A DNA stretch of 64,000 nucleotides from Epiperipatus broadwayi. Taxonomy: Eukaryota; Onychophora; Udeonychophora; Euonychophora; Peripatidae. Below, piece by piece: positions 11,436 to 22,159 of this stretch; within the stretch, counting starts at the first letter, position 1; the number at the start of each line of letters is the position of its first letter. The notes beneath the pieces were generated by a model that worked only from the letters and a program-made list of their open reading frames with translations, did not search any database and had not been told where the DNA came from. The stretch lies in NCBI GenBank assembly GCA_028023455.1, contig JAQFVV010000449.1, positions 442,001 to 506,000 on the forward strand, read 5' to 3'. The position numbers were made by a program, and so were the translations under genes.

Positions 11436-14195
11436 TCACATAGTTATTTCACGACCACCCCGGATTCGATTTGTCTTCCTTGGCAAGTATCTTAGACATT
11501 GACTAAAATAAGTTTCCCAATCACTATAGAGTTTTTTCAGCCACTTGAATTTCTTGTCAAATATCATAGTACATCGTATATACCATATTGTCTTAAGGGT
11601 ATGCACAGTCATCATTGTATTGTGAGGGTTAAATTTGTCAATATATTGACTAAGTAAAAGTTTTAAGTTTATGATTGGCCTGTGGAACACTTTAGCTCTT
11701 ATTTACCTAAATGCCAAACATTCTTTGAATAGATGCTGAAAAGTCTCATTACCAGATTTGCACAGCAAACAGACTGGATCTAAATTCATATGTAGTCTTT
11801 CATTTAGAACCTTAGTAGTTGGAAACAAGCCATTCACTAGTTTGAAAATAAATTTCAAATAGGATTGGGGTGCATATATAGAGTGGAACTTTTTCAACAC
11901 ATTTTTCTTTGATATATCCAACCATGCATTGCCATGACTTTTAAAATGATTCATTAAGTCTTTATATTTAATACTTTCCAAACTGGACACCTTCATATCA
12001 TCCTGGAGATCCCTATAAGCAATGAACAGATCAGCTATAAAAGATCTTCCTTTACATCCTATTTCGTTAAAGGTGCCGTCAAGATCAACTGAAGGCCCAA
12101 GAAATTGACTTTTAATTAAGTTAATAAATGTACTTGCCTTGATGTAAGATATGTATAGCTCTGGATCAATCAGGCCAAGACCTCCTTTTTCTTTTGGCAT
12201 CTGCAAGGTTGATATTGAGATCCATCTTGAAGCTCTACCCCAGACATATTTCTTTGCAATTTGGTTTATTCTGAGTATTTTTGTTATGTAGGGTGTATAG
12301 TATGCCAAAATCCCTGAAACAATGGAATTAAAAAATTGACGCTCTTGTAATTTCATATAATTTAAGTGATGAAAAATTACTTATTTTATCTTCAATTTTT
12401 TTAATAATTAATTTACTCAAGTAAGAGTTCATTTTGCCGCAAGGGGAGAACCCTGTGGAATGCCCCTCTTAGGGATAAAAAAAATCAGATCTCATAAAGT
12501 TTTTAAGAGATTCTACTATTTTTAATATAATTTTCAACTGCATTCGCCAACCATATGTGATCTGGGATTAAAAGACGGAAGGACTGAATCAAATATGTCT
12601 AATGGACCAGATCGAAAGCAGCCCTAAAATCTATTTAGATAGCATAATATTGGGTTAAGTTTAAATCCCTTGCATATTTAATAGCCTCATGAATTTTTAA
12701 GGCAGCATTTACTGCACGTCTACCCTTAATGGCATGGTGGGCAAATGATATTCTAGTACTGATAAGGTGATGTAATTTTTTCAAGAGAATTCTAGCCAGA
12801 ATCTTCAAATCAATATCTTCTACAGAAATATGTCTCAGTTCATCAATTGTTGGACTTTGCACTAATTTATCTTTTTTAATGCTAAAAATTACTCTGTTGC
12901 TAATAAAGGGCCACTCAATTCTCTCATAACACAACTGATTAAAAAATCACATTGCAAATCTGAGAGCATAGTCAAGTTGTTTATAAACAGAGGCTGGGAT
13001 TGTGTCATTTGCCATTATTGATTGTACCTTGAGCATATTAATTTCATCTTGAATACGCTGATTTGAAATATACTCTTTCTGTTCCCATTATGATACTACT
13101 GTTCTGATCAATGAAACCTGTACTTACACCAAATTTCATTTTTAAATTTTCAAATATGTAATTATCAACATAGATTCCAGAGGCAATGCCATCATCATCC
13201 TTGGTGATACTGTCAATACCCCTAAAGTCTGGGAATATATAATTTAGCATAGTTTATCATGGGTTTTGATAATTTACTCAACTTAGGAATTAATTTCCTG
13301 AGCCATATTGTACGAGCAGCTTGATGCATAAGTTGATATAAGCTGTTGTATTCATCTTGTAAACTATTTATCAATGGATGATTAGGTCTGAGGTAGGTAA
13401 TATTGCGTAAGACTCTGAATTTCAGAGATTCTATTTTTCATTTGATTCATTGATAAAATATTCTGTGCATTCTTATAACATATTCTAGAGAGATCTTTTT
13501 TAATTTTAAACCAAGCAATACAGGGTGGTAGGCCTGAACATTTTGTATAATTAATGACAGTCAATATAACTGATAATTGGTCAATCGAGAGCAAAACTCC
13601 ATCTCTAACGTTTCTCCTAATAGAAAATCTACATTGATTTGATAATAGTTATAAAGAACTAACTTTAAACAGAGGTGATCTGAAAAACCAATCAGAGATG
13701 TATTAATAGTTGACTCATTTAGCTTATACCCCGACACAAAGAAAAGGTCTATAAGAGATGAGAATCTGCTATTAAAGAAAGTATATGCATTATCTCGATA
13801 TCTTTCATGCAATGAATTATAGTGAAATTTCTTTCATTTTATTTTGTAATGCAATAGGAAGAGATCGAAATGTACAATTAAAGTCACCACCCAGAATTAT
13901 AATACCTGGTGTCTGTAAGAACTTATTTTGAACATTATGGATTATATTTGCAATATCATTACCCTTAGCTACAGAGTATACAGCAATCAGATAATGCAAG
14001 ACTGCCTGATAAACAAAGGAAACTACAATATAGTTTGTTTGTAAAGACAATAACTGAATTTTTTCAATCTCTAAATGCATATATAATAAAACAGCTGCAC
14101 CTTGAGCAGGCCTATCATTAGGTTTAAAAAGCAAAATATTCTGTTGAGATAATTTATCAATTATATAAACAAGTGCATTATGACTGAGAGATTTT
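11436..14195 (-). pseudogene. L1/Tx1-like LINE: APE endonuclease, reverse transcriptase and C-terminal zinc knuckle, broken by frameshifts
   Basis: Minus-strand frames joined by shifts show LINE domains in order. Endonuclease: GGDFNC near 13875-13890, then SSLIDLFFVS and FSDHLCL at 13670-13760. Reverse transcriptase: a fingers segment at 12635-12934, a motif A-like IDFRAAFD near 12615-12640 after an in-frame stop, and motif B RGIPQGSPLAA at about 12437-12470. C-terminal region: KGGLGL near 12170-12195, and a knuckle C-x2-C with a later H and C near 11705-11770, then a Trp-rich tail to the stop at 11436-11438. The catalytic Y-x-D-D region near 12360-12420 is not readable. At least six frameshifts or stops make it non-functional. 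The stop lies only about 16 bases from the inverted-repeat arm. Confidence 0.85.
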
Positions 14196-14353
14196 GTGTG
14201 ATTATCGGGATGTCTTCTTTTTATATATTTTCTTAATAATCCTTTTTCAGCAGCTTTATAATCACAAAAATTACATTTGAAAGGCTTTTCTCCAGTGTGA
14301 ATTCTAATATGGTTTTCTAAAATATTATTCAATGAAGCTTTGTAATCACACAA
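13817..14353 (-). CDS. open frame joining C2H2 zinc fingers to LINE endonuclease (fragment)
   Basis: One uninterrupted frame of 178 codons; the first codon listed is not ATG. Residues 1-19 complete a C2H2 finger whose first Cys lies just upstream: C-x2-C-x12-H-x3-H, spelled CNLCDYKASLNNILENH and ending in H. Residues 20-26 are the classic linker TGEKPFK. Residues 27-48 form a second finger whose first His is replaced by Tyr. The frame then passes directly into the endonuclease, with DKLSQQNILLF at about 68-78 and GGDFNC at 155-160. The endonuclease start, with its catalytic Asn and Glu blocks, looks shortened. This may be a real fusion within a LINE ORF, or a LINE copied into a zinc-finger sequence. 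It cannot be a working protein as it stands. Confidence 0.7.
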   Translation of the reverse strand: MCDYKASLNNILENHIRIHTGEKPFKCNFCDYKAAEKGLLRKYIKRRHPDNHTKSLSHNALVYIIDKLSQQNILLFKPNDRPAQGAAVLLYMHLEIEKIQLLSLQTNYIVVSFVYQAVLHYLIAVYSVAKGNDIANIIHNVQNKFLQTPGIIILGGDFNCTFRSLPIALQNKMKEISL

Positions 14354-15060
14354 ATTACACTTATAAGGCTTTTCTTTAGTGAGAGTTTTTATATGAACTG
14401 TTAAACCCCATTTTTTGGTGTGTTATAGTTACACATAGTACATTGATGATGTTGTTTTATTTTAGTATTATAATGCTTCTTTCTAAGGTGAGTTTTATTA
14501 TGTCTTTCTAAATAACTTTTATTAGTAGTACTAGAACCATACATTACACTAATGACGAATTTGTTCATCATTGTTGTAAGGCTGTTCTGTAGGGTGTTAA
14601 TGTCTATAAAAATTCCATTTTATATCTGTGCTATAACTACAAAGTTGACATTGATATTTTTATTTTGACGTAATATGGTTGTAATATAACAGTACAAACA
14701 TTTTTACAACCACACAAGCTACACTGATAGAACTTCTATTTGAGGGTTCATGTCTTTTTAATGCTATTTTATAAACAACTCTTCAATGACACAAGTGGCA
14801 GGATTGTTTTTTTCCAGTGTGAATTCTTTTTCGAAAACAAACTGCAATAAACTCTTCAACATTTAATTTTGTTTTTATTTTACGAAAGATTATTTTAATA
14901 ATTTTTTTAGATAAAATTATATGTGCCAATATCAATATTGGTGCAATAGATAATGCATTTAACTGATATTCACACTTTGTAAAATTATACTTTTGAAGAA
15001 GTTTTAATTTATTAAAAGAATGTGAGGCACTTGGAATTATCACAGGCAAAGAAATATGAC
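14190..15060 (-). pseudogene. decayed C2H2 zinc-finger array upstream of the LINE
   Basis: Reading the minus strand from 15060 to 14190 gives a series of finger remnants in shifting frames. They are RIHTGKK followed by CHLC; then YQCQLCSYST; then HQCTMCNYNT; then the two better fingers described at 13817-14353. Spacing is roughly one finger per 85-150 bases with degraded stretches between. The order fits a multi-finger DNA-binding array of at least five units fused to, or interrupted by, the LINE. Stops and frameshifts are frequent. The 88-codon open frame at 14783-15049 is the most intact outer piece and ends in the first recognisable knuckle. Confidence 0.65.
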
Positions 15061-15062
15061 TT

Positions 15063-15340
15063 AATCATCATTTCAAACATTCTCAATCTATTGCAGAATG
15101 GAGGGTGTCTCAGTTTAATCCAGTTTTCTGATCTATTTTCAACATCAGATCAACAAAATTTCATATTTCTTTCCATCTACCTCACATGTAGTCTCTAGAT
15201 CTTGTTTTCGATCCCTTCTACCATCTTGTTTTATGCCAATATACATCTCTCCATATTTTGTTGACTGATCAGAAGCCTCTATAGCTCTGTTGTTAAAAGC
15301 TGAAGTCTCAGGTCCACAAATAAGAACTGTTAATATACTG
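15063..15340 (-). pseudogene. RTE-like LINE 3' end, decayed
   Basis: It begins CATCATTTC and carries CTACCTCACATGTAGTCTC, matching in reverse the C-terminal RT segment of the RTE copies at 17.0-18.2 kb and 45.5-46.2 kb. No frame is open. It sits between the zinc-finger remnants and the right arm. Confidence 0.55.
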
Positions 15341-15385
15341 AAATTTTTTTTTTTGCAAGGTATAGATATATTTCTTTGTAATACT

Positions 15386-16627
15386 AAGTTATTTCTATCA
15401 AAAACAATACTTTCAAGTTAAATTTTGATGATTCTTATTCATTATATTTTGATGTTAAATCAGGCAAGCATAACAAATGGGGATCATGTTATATTTCTAT
15501 GTGTATTAATAAATTTTCAAGAGTTTTATTATGAATAATAAAGATATTAATAAGATAGTTAATAGTTGAACTGCTAGTTTGCTAGTTGAGTATAATAAGA
15601 TCACTTAGATCTCTTCAAAAGTTTCGTATCTCCTGAGAGGTTATTATATATTTGAAGTCTTTATTTTGCAAGCACCTTACTACTCACATTATGTCAGAGA
15701 TAATCCAAATACATTCTTCACCAGCACCCTTTCTTTATTTCCAGAACTATATTTTATTTTGACTTTTCAAGACGTTCTTTTTGTTTCACCTTTAAACATG
15801 TTTGACACTCATTCACAACATTGCACATTTGTCACACAGAGTTGACTTGCATTTTACACCATTAGGCAACTGCTTTTGCAGACTGCTGAATTCTTCTACA
15901 GACCCATTATCACTGTTCTAATAGCATAACCAATGGAACATTATTACTTGGTAAAAATAAAATAACATCTACAGTTCTAAGGAAAAATATTAGGTGCTTC
16001 ATTTTTTTTACTATTGCAACCAGATGCCTAGATAACTATCTTGAAAAAAGATAATTGGCTTATGTTTAGCAAGAAATGTAGCTAAACTCCAAGCATATAG
16101 GATGATAGTCTATTCACTCAATCACAAATAATGATGAGCATACTAAGGATCATTATAAGATTAAAACTGATTGCTGATAATTTTGGCTCCAGTGGTTACA
16201 TTTATTGCTCATCATATATATGTAACTTATGATGCTGGAGTTGGCTAGAATATTTCTTAATTTAGACCTGTTATATTATTGAAGTCCAATAATGGCACTA
16301 CTAGCAACATGGGTTTGAACTTATAGCCTTTAAAGGACATCACATTAACATCGAATCATAGCTTTGGAGTTTATGAAATTCATTTGCAATGTTGCACTAC
16401 TAAGCTAACTTGGTGAAATGCATAAAGGAAAACTTAAACAAAAAAATATATGACAAGGAATAGTTTATTTTCAGTAATAATTGCATATAAATTTATCTTT
16501 ACATCCCTTCAAATAATGGATGGTACAGCCTTTGACAAGGCATCTGCAGCTTTAGTTAACCACATTATCTTTTTTTATTAATTTAGATAAAATATATAAA
16601 AAATTTATTTTATTACCCAGATGCCCA
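15386..16627. repeat. right arm of the giant inverted repeat, inner part
   Basis: Reverse complement of about 10170-11419. The arm stops in ATTACCCAGATGCCCAAT, where the left arm runs uninterrupted. The missing remainder resumes at about 18297. Confidence 0.95.
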
Positions 16628-16674
16628 ATGAAGGTTTCAATTATTTATTTCAATATTAATACAAAAAGTTACCA

Positions 16675-16990
16675 ATATTAGGTTGTTTTCTATTTCCTGG
16701 TGTCAGCCACTTGACGGTGCTATTTCTAGGTCACTTCCTAGAAATATACCGTTTACAATGGCCTACACCCAACCTAAGAGGCTTCTTTCTATGATAAACA
16801 CAAAAAGAGCGCTCATGGGGGTGGCCTCAGCCAACCTAAGAGGCTTCTTTCTACAATAAAACAGAGAGAGTCCCTGCTAGCCGGTCTGGCTTTCATTCTA
16901 TGCTAAAAGCACAGACAAATGACTTTATTGGCTGCTGTAGTTGGTTGTGTTATTAACTTTATCGTAATGCAAGATGACTGTTTTCTATTG
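16675..16990 (+). repeat. 5' module shared with the element at 35.0-37.6 kb
   Basis: It contains TGTCAGCCACTTGACGGTGC followed by two inverted CTAGAAAT-type blocks. Then come repeated units of the form GGCTTCTTTCTATGATAAA and GGCTTCTTTCTACAATAAA about 75 bases apart. The same succession occurs at 35000-35290. It looks like a 5' UTR with internal repeats, or the end of a separate element joined to the RTE sequence. Confidence 0.65.
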
Positions 16991-16991
16991 A

Positions 16992-18221
16992 GTTTGGTGT
17001 GAGAGTATAATTACAACTCGTCTACAGAGAACCTTGGATTTTCACCAACCAAGAGAACAAGCTGGATTTAAAAGTGGTTTTAGTACAGTAGATCATATTC
17101 AGGTATTGAGAGAAGTTATAGAAAGGACAAATGAATATGAGTTGTCATTATGTTTTGGATTTGTAGATTATGAAAAGGCATTTGATTCTATAAACATTTC
17201 TTCAGTGATTAAAGCATTGGATCATCAAGGTATAGATCCAGGATATTGTCATATTTTAAAGAATATTTATAAAAATGCAACAGCAACAATTAGATTACAT
17301 AATGATACTGGGAAAGTCAACATTGAGAAAGGTGTAAGACAAGGTGACTCCATATCTCCAAAACTTTTTACAGCAGTGCTGCAAGAAGTATTTTGTGGAT
17401 TAAAATGGGAAACTAAAGGAGTGAAAGTAAATGGAGATTATTTAAGTCATTTAGATTTCGCAGATGATGTAGTTGTTTTTGCAAATAATGCTTCGGAGCT
17501 GCAGGAAATGTTGCAGGAGTTATCAGATGAAAGTAGGAAAGTAGGACTAAAGATAAATGTTAAAAAGACTAAAGTAATGTTTAATCGATTTGCTCAAAAT
17601 ATGAAAATAAAGATTGATTATGATGAATTAGAAGAAGTTAAGAGTTACAAATACCTTGGTCAGATTATTAATACAGATGGAAGCATAATGGAGGAAATTA
17701 ATCATAGAATTAAACTTGGTTGGAGTGCTTTTGGTAGAAATAACTTGATATTAAAAGGAAATATGCCTATGTGTTTGAAAAGAAAGGTTTTTAACAAATG
17801 TGTTTTACCAGTTCTTACTTATGAATCTGAGACTTGGACACTTAATAGAAGATCAATACAGAGACTTCAGACCAATCAAAGAAGTATGGAGAGATGTATA
17901 TTAGGAGTAACAAGAAGAGATCGAAAACGCAATGTATGGGTAAGAGAACAAACAGGTGTTACTGACCTCATTGAAAAAATTAAAAGATTGAAGTGGAGTT
18001 GGGCTGGACATATTGCTAGAAGAGATGATAATAGATGGACAATTGAAATTTTAAACTGGATTCCAAGAGATTGTAAAAGACCCAGAAGGAGACCACATGT
18101 AAGATGGATGGATGAAATAAGAAAATGTGTAGGGGTGATGTGGAGAAGAGAAGCTAAAGATCGGAGAAGATGGATTAAACTTGGAGAGACCTTCATCCTG
18201 CAGTGGATTGATAATGGTTGA
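16992..18221 (+). CDS. RTE-like reverse transcriptase, C-terminal two thirds
   Basis: About 410 codons without a stop; the largest recognisable coding frame in the window. Numbered from 17034, RT blocks are: QAGFKSGFSTVDHI at about 10-23; motif A FVDYEKAFDS at 43-52; motif B GVRQGDSISP at 100-109; motif C FADDVVVF at 142-149; then KVGLKINVKKTK and SYKYLGQIIN. The thumb and C-terminal part includes ETWTLNRR, QRSMERCILG, WAGHIARR and a basic RRRPHVRWMDEI segment. The W-A-G-H-I-A-R pattern is typical of RTE-type endonuclease-reverse transcriptases. The catalytic Asp residues of motifs A and C are present. An in-frame TGA lies at 16989-16991 and no start Met or endonuclease precedes it, so the frame is truncated. 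Its openness suggests a young copy. Confidence 0.9.
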   Translation, partial: VWCESIITTRLQRTLDFHQPREQAGFKSGFSTVDHIQVLREVIERTNEYELSLCFGFVDYEKAFDSINISSVIKALDHQGIDPGYCHILKNIYKNATATIRLHNDTGKVNIEKGVRQGDSISPKLFTAVLQEVFCGLKWETKGVKVNGDYLSHLDFADDVVVFANNASELQEMLQELSDESRKVGLKINVKKTKVMFNRFAQNMKIKIDYDELEEVKSYKYLGQIINTDGSIMEEINHRIKLGWSAFGRNNLILKGNMPMCLKRKVFNKCVLPVLTYESETWTLNRRSIQRLQTNQRSMERCILGVTRRDRKRNVWVREQTGVTDLIEKIKRLKWSWAGHIARRDDNRWTIEILNWIPRDCKRPRRRPHVRWMDEIRKCVGVMWRREAKDRRRWIKLGETFILQWIDNG

Positions 18222-18296
18222 TAATGATGATGATGAAACACTATTCAATGCTACTTTCTAGAGATTGAAATAAATCAAAAACTATAATACTAAATC

Positions 18297-19152
18297 TCTA
18301 AAAAAAATTAACGTATGCTAAGCACTATTTAATGCTTTTTTCGAAAGACTAGGTAATAAAATAAAGTGATAATTAGAAAAATGATGGATGGGGGGGGGGA
18401 ATGAACTGCACGACATATAAAAAAAAAATTTTCACTGACTTTCAACACTATTTCATGGAGTATCTATAAACAAAAAAACTAATTATCCTACTTTACAAAA
18501 TATAATACAAAATTTCATCAATATTTGAAAAATAAAAGACTTTCAACAGTAGTTTTTAATCTGCATATATTTCTTTAGGATGAAAATGTCATGTGACAAA
18601 AGTACAGTAGTTCATAATTTTTACAGCAGGGACTTAGACTAAATAGAGCCTAAAAAAGTAAGTTTTCTCACATCCATTTTATTTATTAATCTTCGTGTAA
18701 AAAATACATTTATAGTTAGATATACTTTATTTATAGTTATATATACAGTAAAGACCGCTAGATGTACATTCCAAGTGAAAAGTACGCATAAAAATGTAAG
18801 TTTTATTCCTATTTTATTTATTAATATTTCCATTTAGATACAGTTTATTTCTTGTTACATAAACTGATTAAAGTTGGATCTTTCTAATTGTCTATCTCCA
18901 CTCTATTTATAGTTAATTTATTTACAGTTATATATACAGCGAAGACCGCTATAAGTGAAAAATACGCACGTAAATGTAAGTTTTTTTTTCCTTTTTTTTT
19001 ATTAACATTTACACTTAGATATAGTTACATACACTTATTAAATTTGGATACAGTTATTAGAGGGGAAAAAGTAGTTAAGTCTTTTAAAAAGTAGTTATGT
19101 TTTTTAAAAATAGAGGGCGAAATGTTCGGGTAGCTAAACGTCAGTTTTACCT
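18297..19152. repeat. right arm of the giant inverted repeat, outer part
   Basis: Reverse complement of about 9319-10165. It includes the subrepeat pair around 18738 and 18928 (TTATATATACAG followed by GACCGCTA) and ends GCTAAACGTCAGTTTTACC. Flanks beyond the arm ends differ, and I could not identify a target-site duplication with confidence. Confidence 0.95.
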
Positions 19153-21830
19153 GTAAATTAATTTTAAGAATAGTTATATTCAAAAATATGAGTTAATGGA
19201 ATGAGAGAAATATTAATAAAATAAAAATGTGTGTATGGAAAATTGTAAATACCTACCAGAAGTCCTGGAATGGAGAAGTTTACAAATACGATCCAGAGGA
19301 TAGAGATCGTTGATAATTTTAATATTATTGGTAATATGTAATGTAATTTTTTTTAGGTCATCTATTAATGAATGAGGTATGAACGATGTTAAAAGTTATA
19401 AGTACACATTTATCCAACATCAAACATATTTGAAAGAGTAGTAAAACTTTAAAATGTGCATGCAATAAATAATTTAAAATAAGTAATAATAAGTAACATA
19501 TTAATTATGTGATTCTTTTGAATTTTATATTGAAAATATCTAAATAGTTTAGAACAATAAAGATAGAAATGTACGAGAAGTATAGTAAAGAATTTTCTTA
19601 AGAATAGCTGTATAGTTATATTAAAAATGAATTTTATTATTATTAGCAAGATAGACAAAGAATTTGTCGATGTAATGTAGAGATGAATCTGAAGAAATCA
19701 GTCAGATAGTGACTTGGGAGTACTGATATCAAAGGAAACCAAGAGGATGTTTTATTGAAATATAAGGAATGAAATATGGGGATCATAATAATTTGTGTGA
19801 CCTCAGTATAGATAACTTTGCCCTATAACTGAGCACATATATTCTGGACAGTGTCTTTACATATCTTTGAAACTTTCTGATGTGACGAAGCTGAAGAAAT
19901 AGCTTTAGCATCCATTCAATATTAGAGGCAGATAGACAGATAAAAGTCACTCCTCTATGGCATCCTTAAATTCACTGTGCCATGATTGTTGAAGTTTTAT
20001 AAAGGATAATATCTTGTTTATTTTGATCCAATGCATCTATATCTTCGCTATCTTGATTTCATGGAAAATACATCGTCAGGGAGATAATTTTTAGAAATGA
20101 TACATAAGATAGAAAGTAAGTTAGATAGTAGTTAGGTAAGAATAGTTGTTTACTAGAGTAAAGTAGAATTGTATAAGTCCAAAGGGAAAGTATAAGTATT
20201 AAAAAAGATGGAGAATCATATGATATAATTTAAAAGAAAAAAAAAAAAGAACTTAAAGCCTTAGAATTAAGTTTTAAAGCAATAATAAGGTTTTATAATA
20301 TTGCACGTGATATTTTAATAAAAGAGATTGTACGTTTTGTGTGGCGAAATGATTTAAAATGTAATAAAAAAATGTGTATTTGTATATGGTGTGTGGATGA
20401 CGTTAATTGCTATATAAAGCTTGGGATAGGATCAATAATTTGACTAATAATTATTATATGATCGATGATAAAACTGAACATCAATCTGTCATAAGGATTA
20501 AATTCTGTAGGATTCCATACTAACAAGAATATAATTAGAATTTTGCAATTTTGTATAATTTTACATAAAAGTAAAGATTTTATAGAAATGTAAACCTGCA
20601 AATATAAGGATATAAATGTTAATAGAAAATTTTAATAGATAGAAGTTTGTGTATTAAACTAAGCTCAAAACATGTATCTGAAGATAATAATATTGTGAAA
20701 TATATTTTTTTTTTTGTAATTATTAATGGTAAAAGGGTAAATAAATTTAGATAATAATAATGTTACTACATCAACAGGTAGAAATAAAAGAGTTTGTAAT
20801 AAGTAAATAGGGATATCCGCTGTAAATAATGTACAAATTGTTACTTGTTATGATGTTAATAAATTGTTATAAAATTTTATTAGTAGCTTTGTGTCTTGGT
20901 TGTTGTTTTTCCTACACATGAAATGCATGAAATCACAACGCACTTTTATAATTAAACATATTTGAGATTTTGCACAAAATAAATAAACATTAGAAATTTT
21001 AATAATTTATTTTATTTTATTTACATAATGAAATGAAAGAAGTATAATTAGAACAGATATTGGTCATAACTTGATTGCCACAATACTTAAGTAAAATATA
21101 TGCGAACGTTACCACATAACTTTTGATTATCGGATTGATAAATATTACCACGAAAATATTTAATACATCTAGAAAGAAAAGAGGATTGTATTACTCTATT
21201 ATTGTCATTGTTATTATTAATTAGTTATTCTTTACGTAGTGAATTGTGACATAAAATTCCCTTATCATAATTTGCTATGGCAATATAAAATCAGTTTTAA
21301 TTACAATTTATAAACCTGAGATTTGATTTAATTATTTATTTACTTATTGATTTATCTATTTGATTTGACATGATTAGATCAATTTAATTCTATTTCATTT
21401 AATTAATTTATTTTATGTGAGCTAGATTTTGTTTTAAAAATATTAAGATATGATAAAAGTTTTAAAAGTCGTAAGAATGCTATTAATCAATTATTTATGA
21501 TAGTGTTCGTATGCCATTGGGATAGTATCTCAATGATATCTCTTCTTGTTCCTTTGTCGTTGCTCCAGGTCTCATGGGAATAATAAAAGATATTTGTGTT
21601 GATTTATTTCATAGACACGACTAGATTTTATAAAATTCTGAGCTAGTAATTGTTTTATTTAAATAATAATAATATGTTTGATAGACTGAGCTAAAGAACC
21701 CGGAATTATTATTAATGTTAATTGTTATTGACCGGAAATAAATAAGTAACGAAAATCCGGAATATTTAGTATAATCTTGTTGTTGTTATGTTATATATTA
21801 TTATGGAGCGGGGCTGAAGGATACGGAGGA
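19153..21830. other. unassigned AT-rich sequence
   Basis: No gene, RNA or recognisable element seen; short open frames are low-complexity and unsupported. Confidence 0.5.
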
Positions 21831-21835
21831 GGTTA

Positions 21836-22022
21836 GAGTATAAAGCCTTTGATAAAGTTGATATAACATCCTTTTTACTAAACTAAATAATCTTGGTCTA
21901 GCTAATAATCTAATCTGTTGGTTTAAATCCTTTATAAAAGCTAGAGCAACTTTTGATAAGTTCAATGGGTGAATACCTTACCAAACTTATTATCTTAAAG
22001 TGTTTCAAGGTAATATTTTGGA
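21836..22022 (+). pseudogene. LINE reverse transcriptase fragment around motif A (Jockey/CR1-like), plus strand
   Basis: Two overlapping frames read YKAFDKVDI, the motif A region, and then NNLGLANNLICWFKSFIKAR, matching the block that follows motif A in Jockey/CR1-type RTs. A degraded motif B (FQGNIL) follows near 22005. Stops and at least one frameshift are present. It abuts an oppositely oriented piece of the same kind of RT. Confidence 0.6.
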
Positions 22023-22039
22023 ATATCAAAACAGATAAC

Positions 22040-22150
22040 ATACAAACTACCATATTCTTCAATTGCACAAGCAATATGGTCATATATAGTGAGATTTGTT
22101 TCTATTGATTTATTTGGCACAAAACCATGTTGCTCGTCAACTGGATTGAA
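22040..22150 (-). pseudogene. LINE reverse transcriptase fragment before motif A, minus strand
   Basis: On the minus strand the sequence reads EQHGFVPNKSIETNLTIYDH and then IACAIEEYG. This is the Q-H-G-F-x-P-x-x-S-x-x-T-N-L block that comes just before motif A in Jockey/CR1-type RTs. It belongs directly upstream of the plus-strand fragment at 21836-22022 but lies inverted and on its other side. Confidence 0.6.
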
Positions 22151-22159
22151 TTAAATGGA

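Larger units (their letters stand above)
16628..18296 (+). mobile_element. RTE-like non-LTR element inserted in the right arm
   Basis: The left arm gives the empty site. Arm sequence is continuous across CCCAATTACTAAATC there, but here about 1.67 kb lies between CCCAAT and ACTAAATC. Only about 3 bases (AAT) could be duplicated, compatible with short RTE duplications. From 5' to 3' the insert holds a non-coding module with subrepeats (16675-16990), the RT-coding frame (16992-18221), a TGATGATGATGA tail, and about 55 bases more. The endonuclease and the first RT blocks are absent, so the copy is internally or 5' deleted. Confidence 0.85.

Noticed and set aside
17876-18248. Minus-strand open frames of 121 and 65 codons
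   Set aside because: They are antisense shadows of the RTE-like RT frame.
9319-19152. Target-site duplication of the giant inverted repeat
   Set aside because: The flanks ATAAATT and GTAAATT look similar but are not adjacent to matching arm ends, so the match is likely chance in AT-rich DNA.
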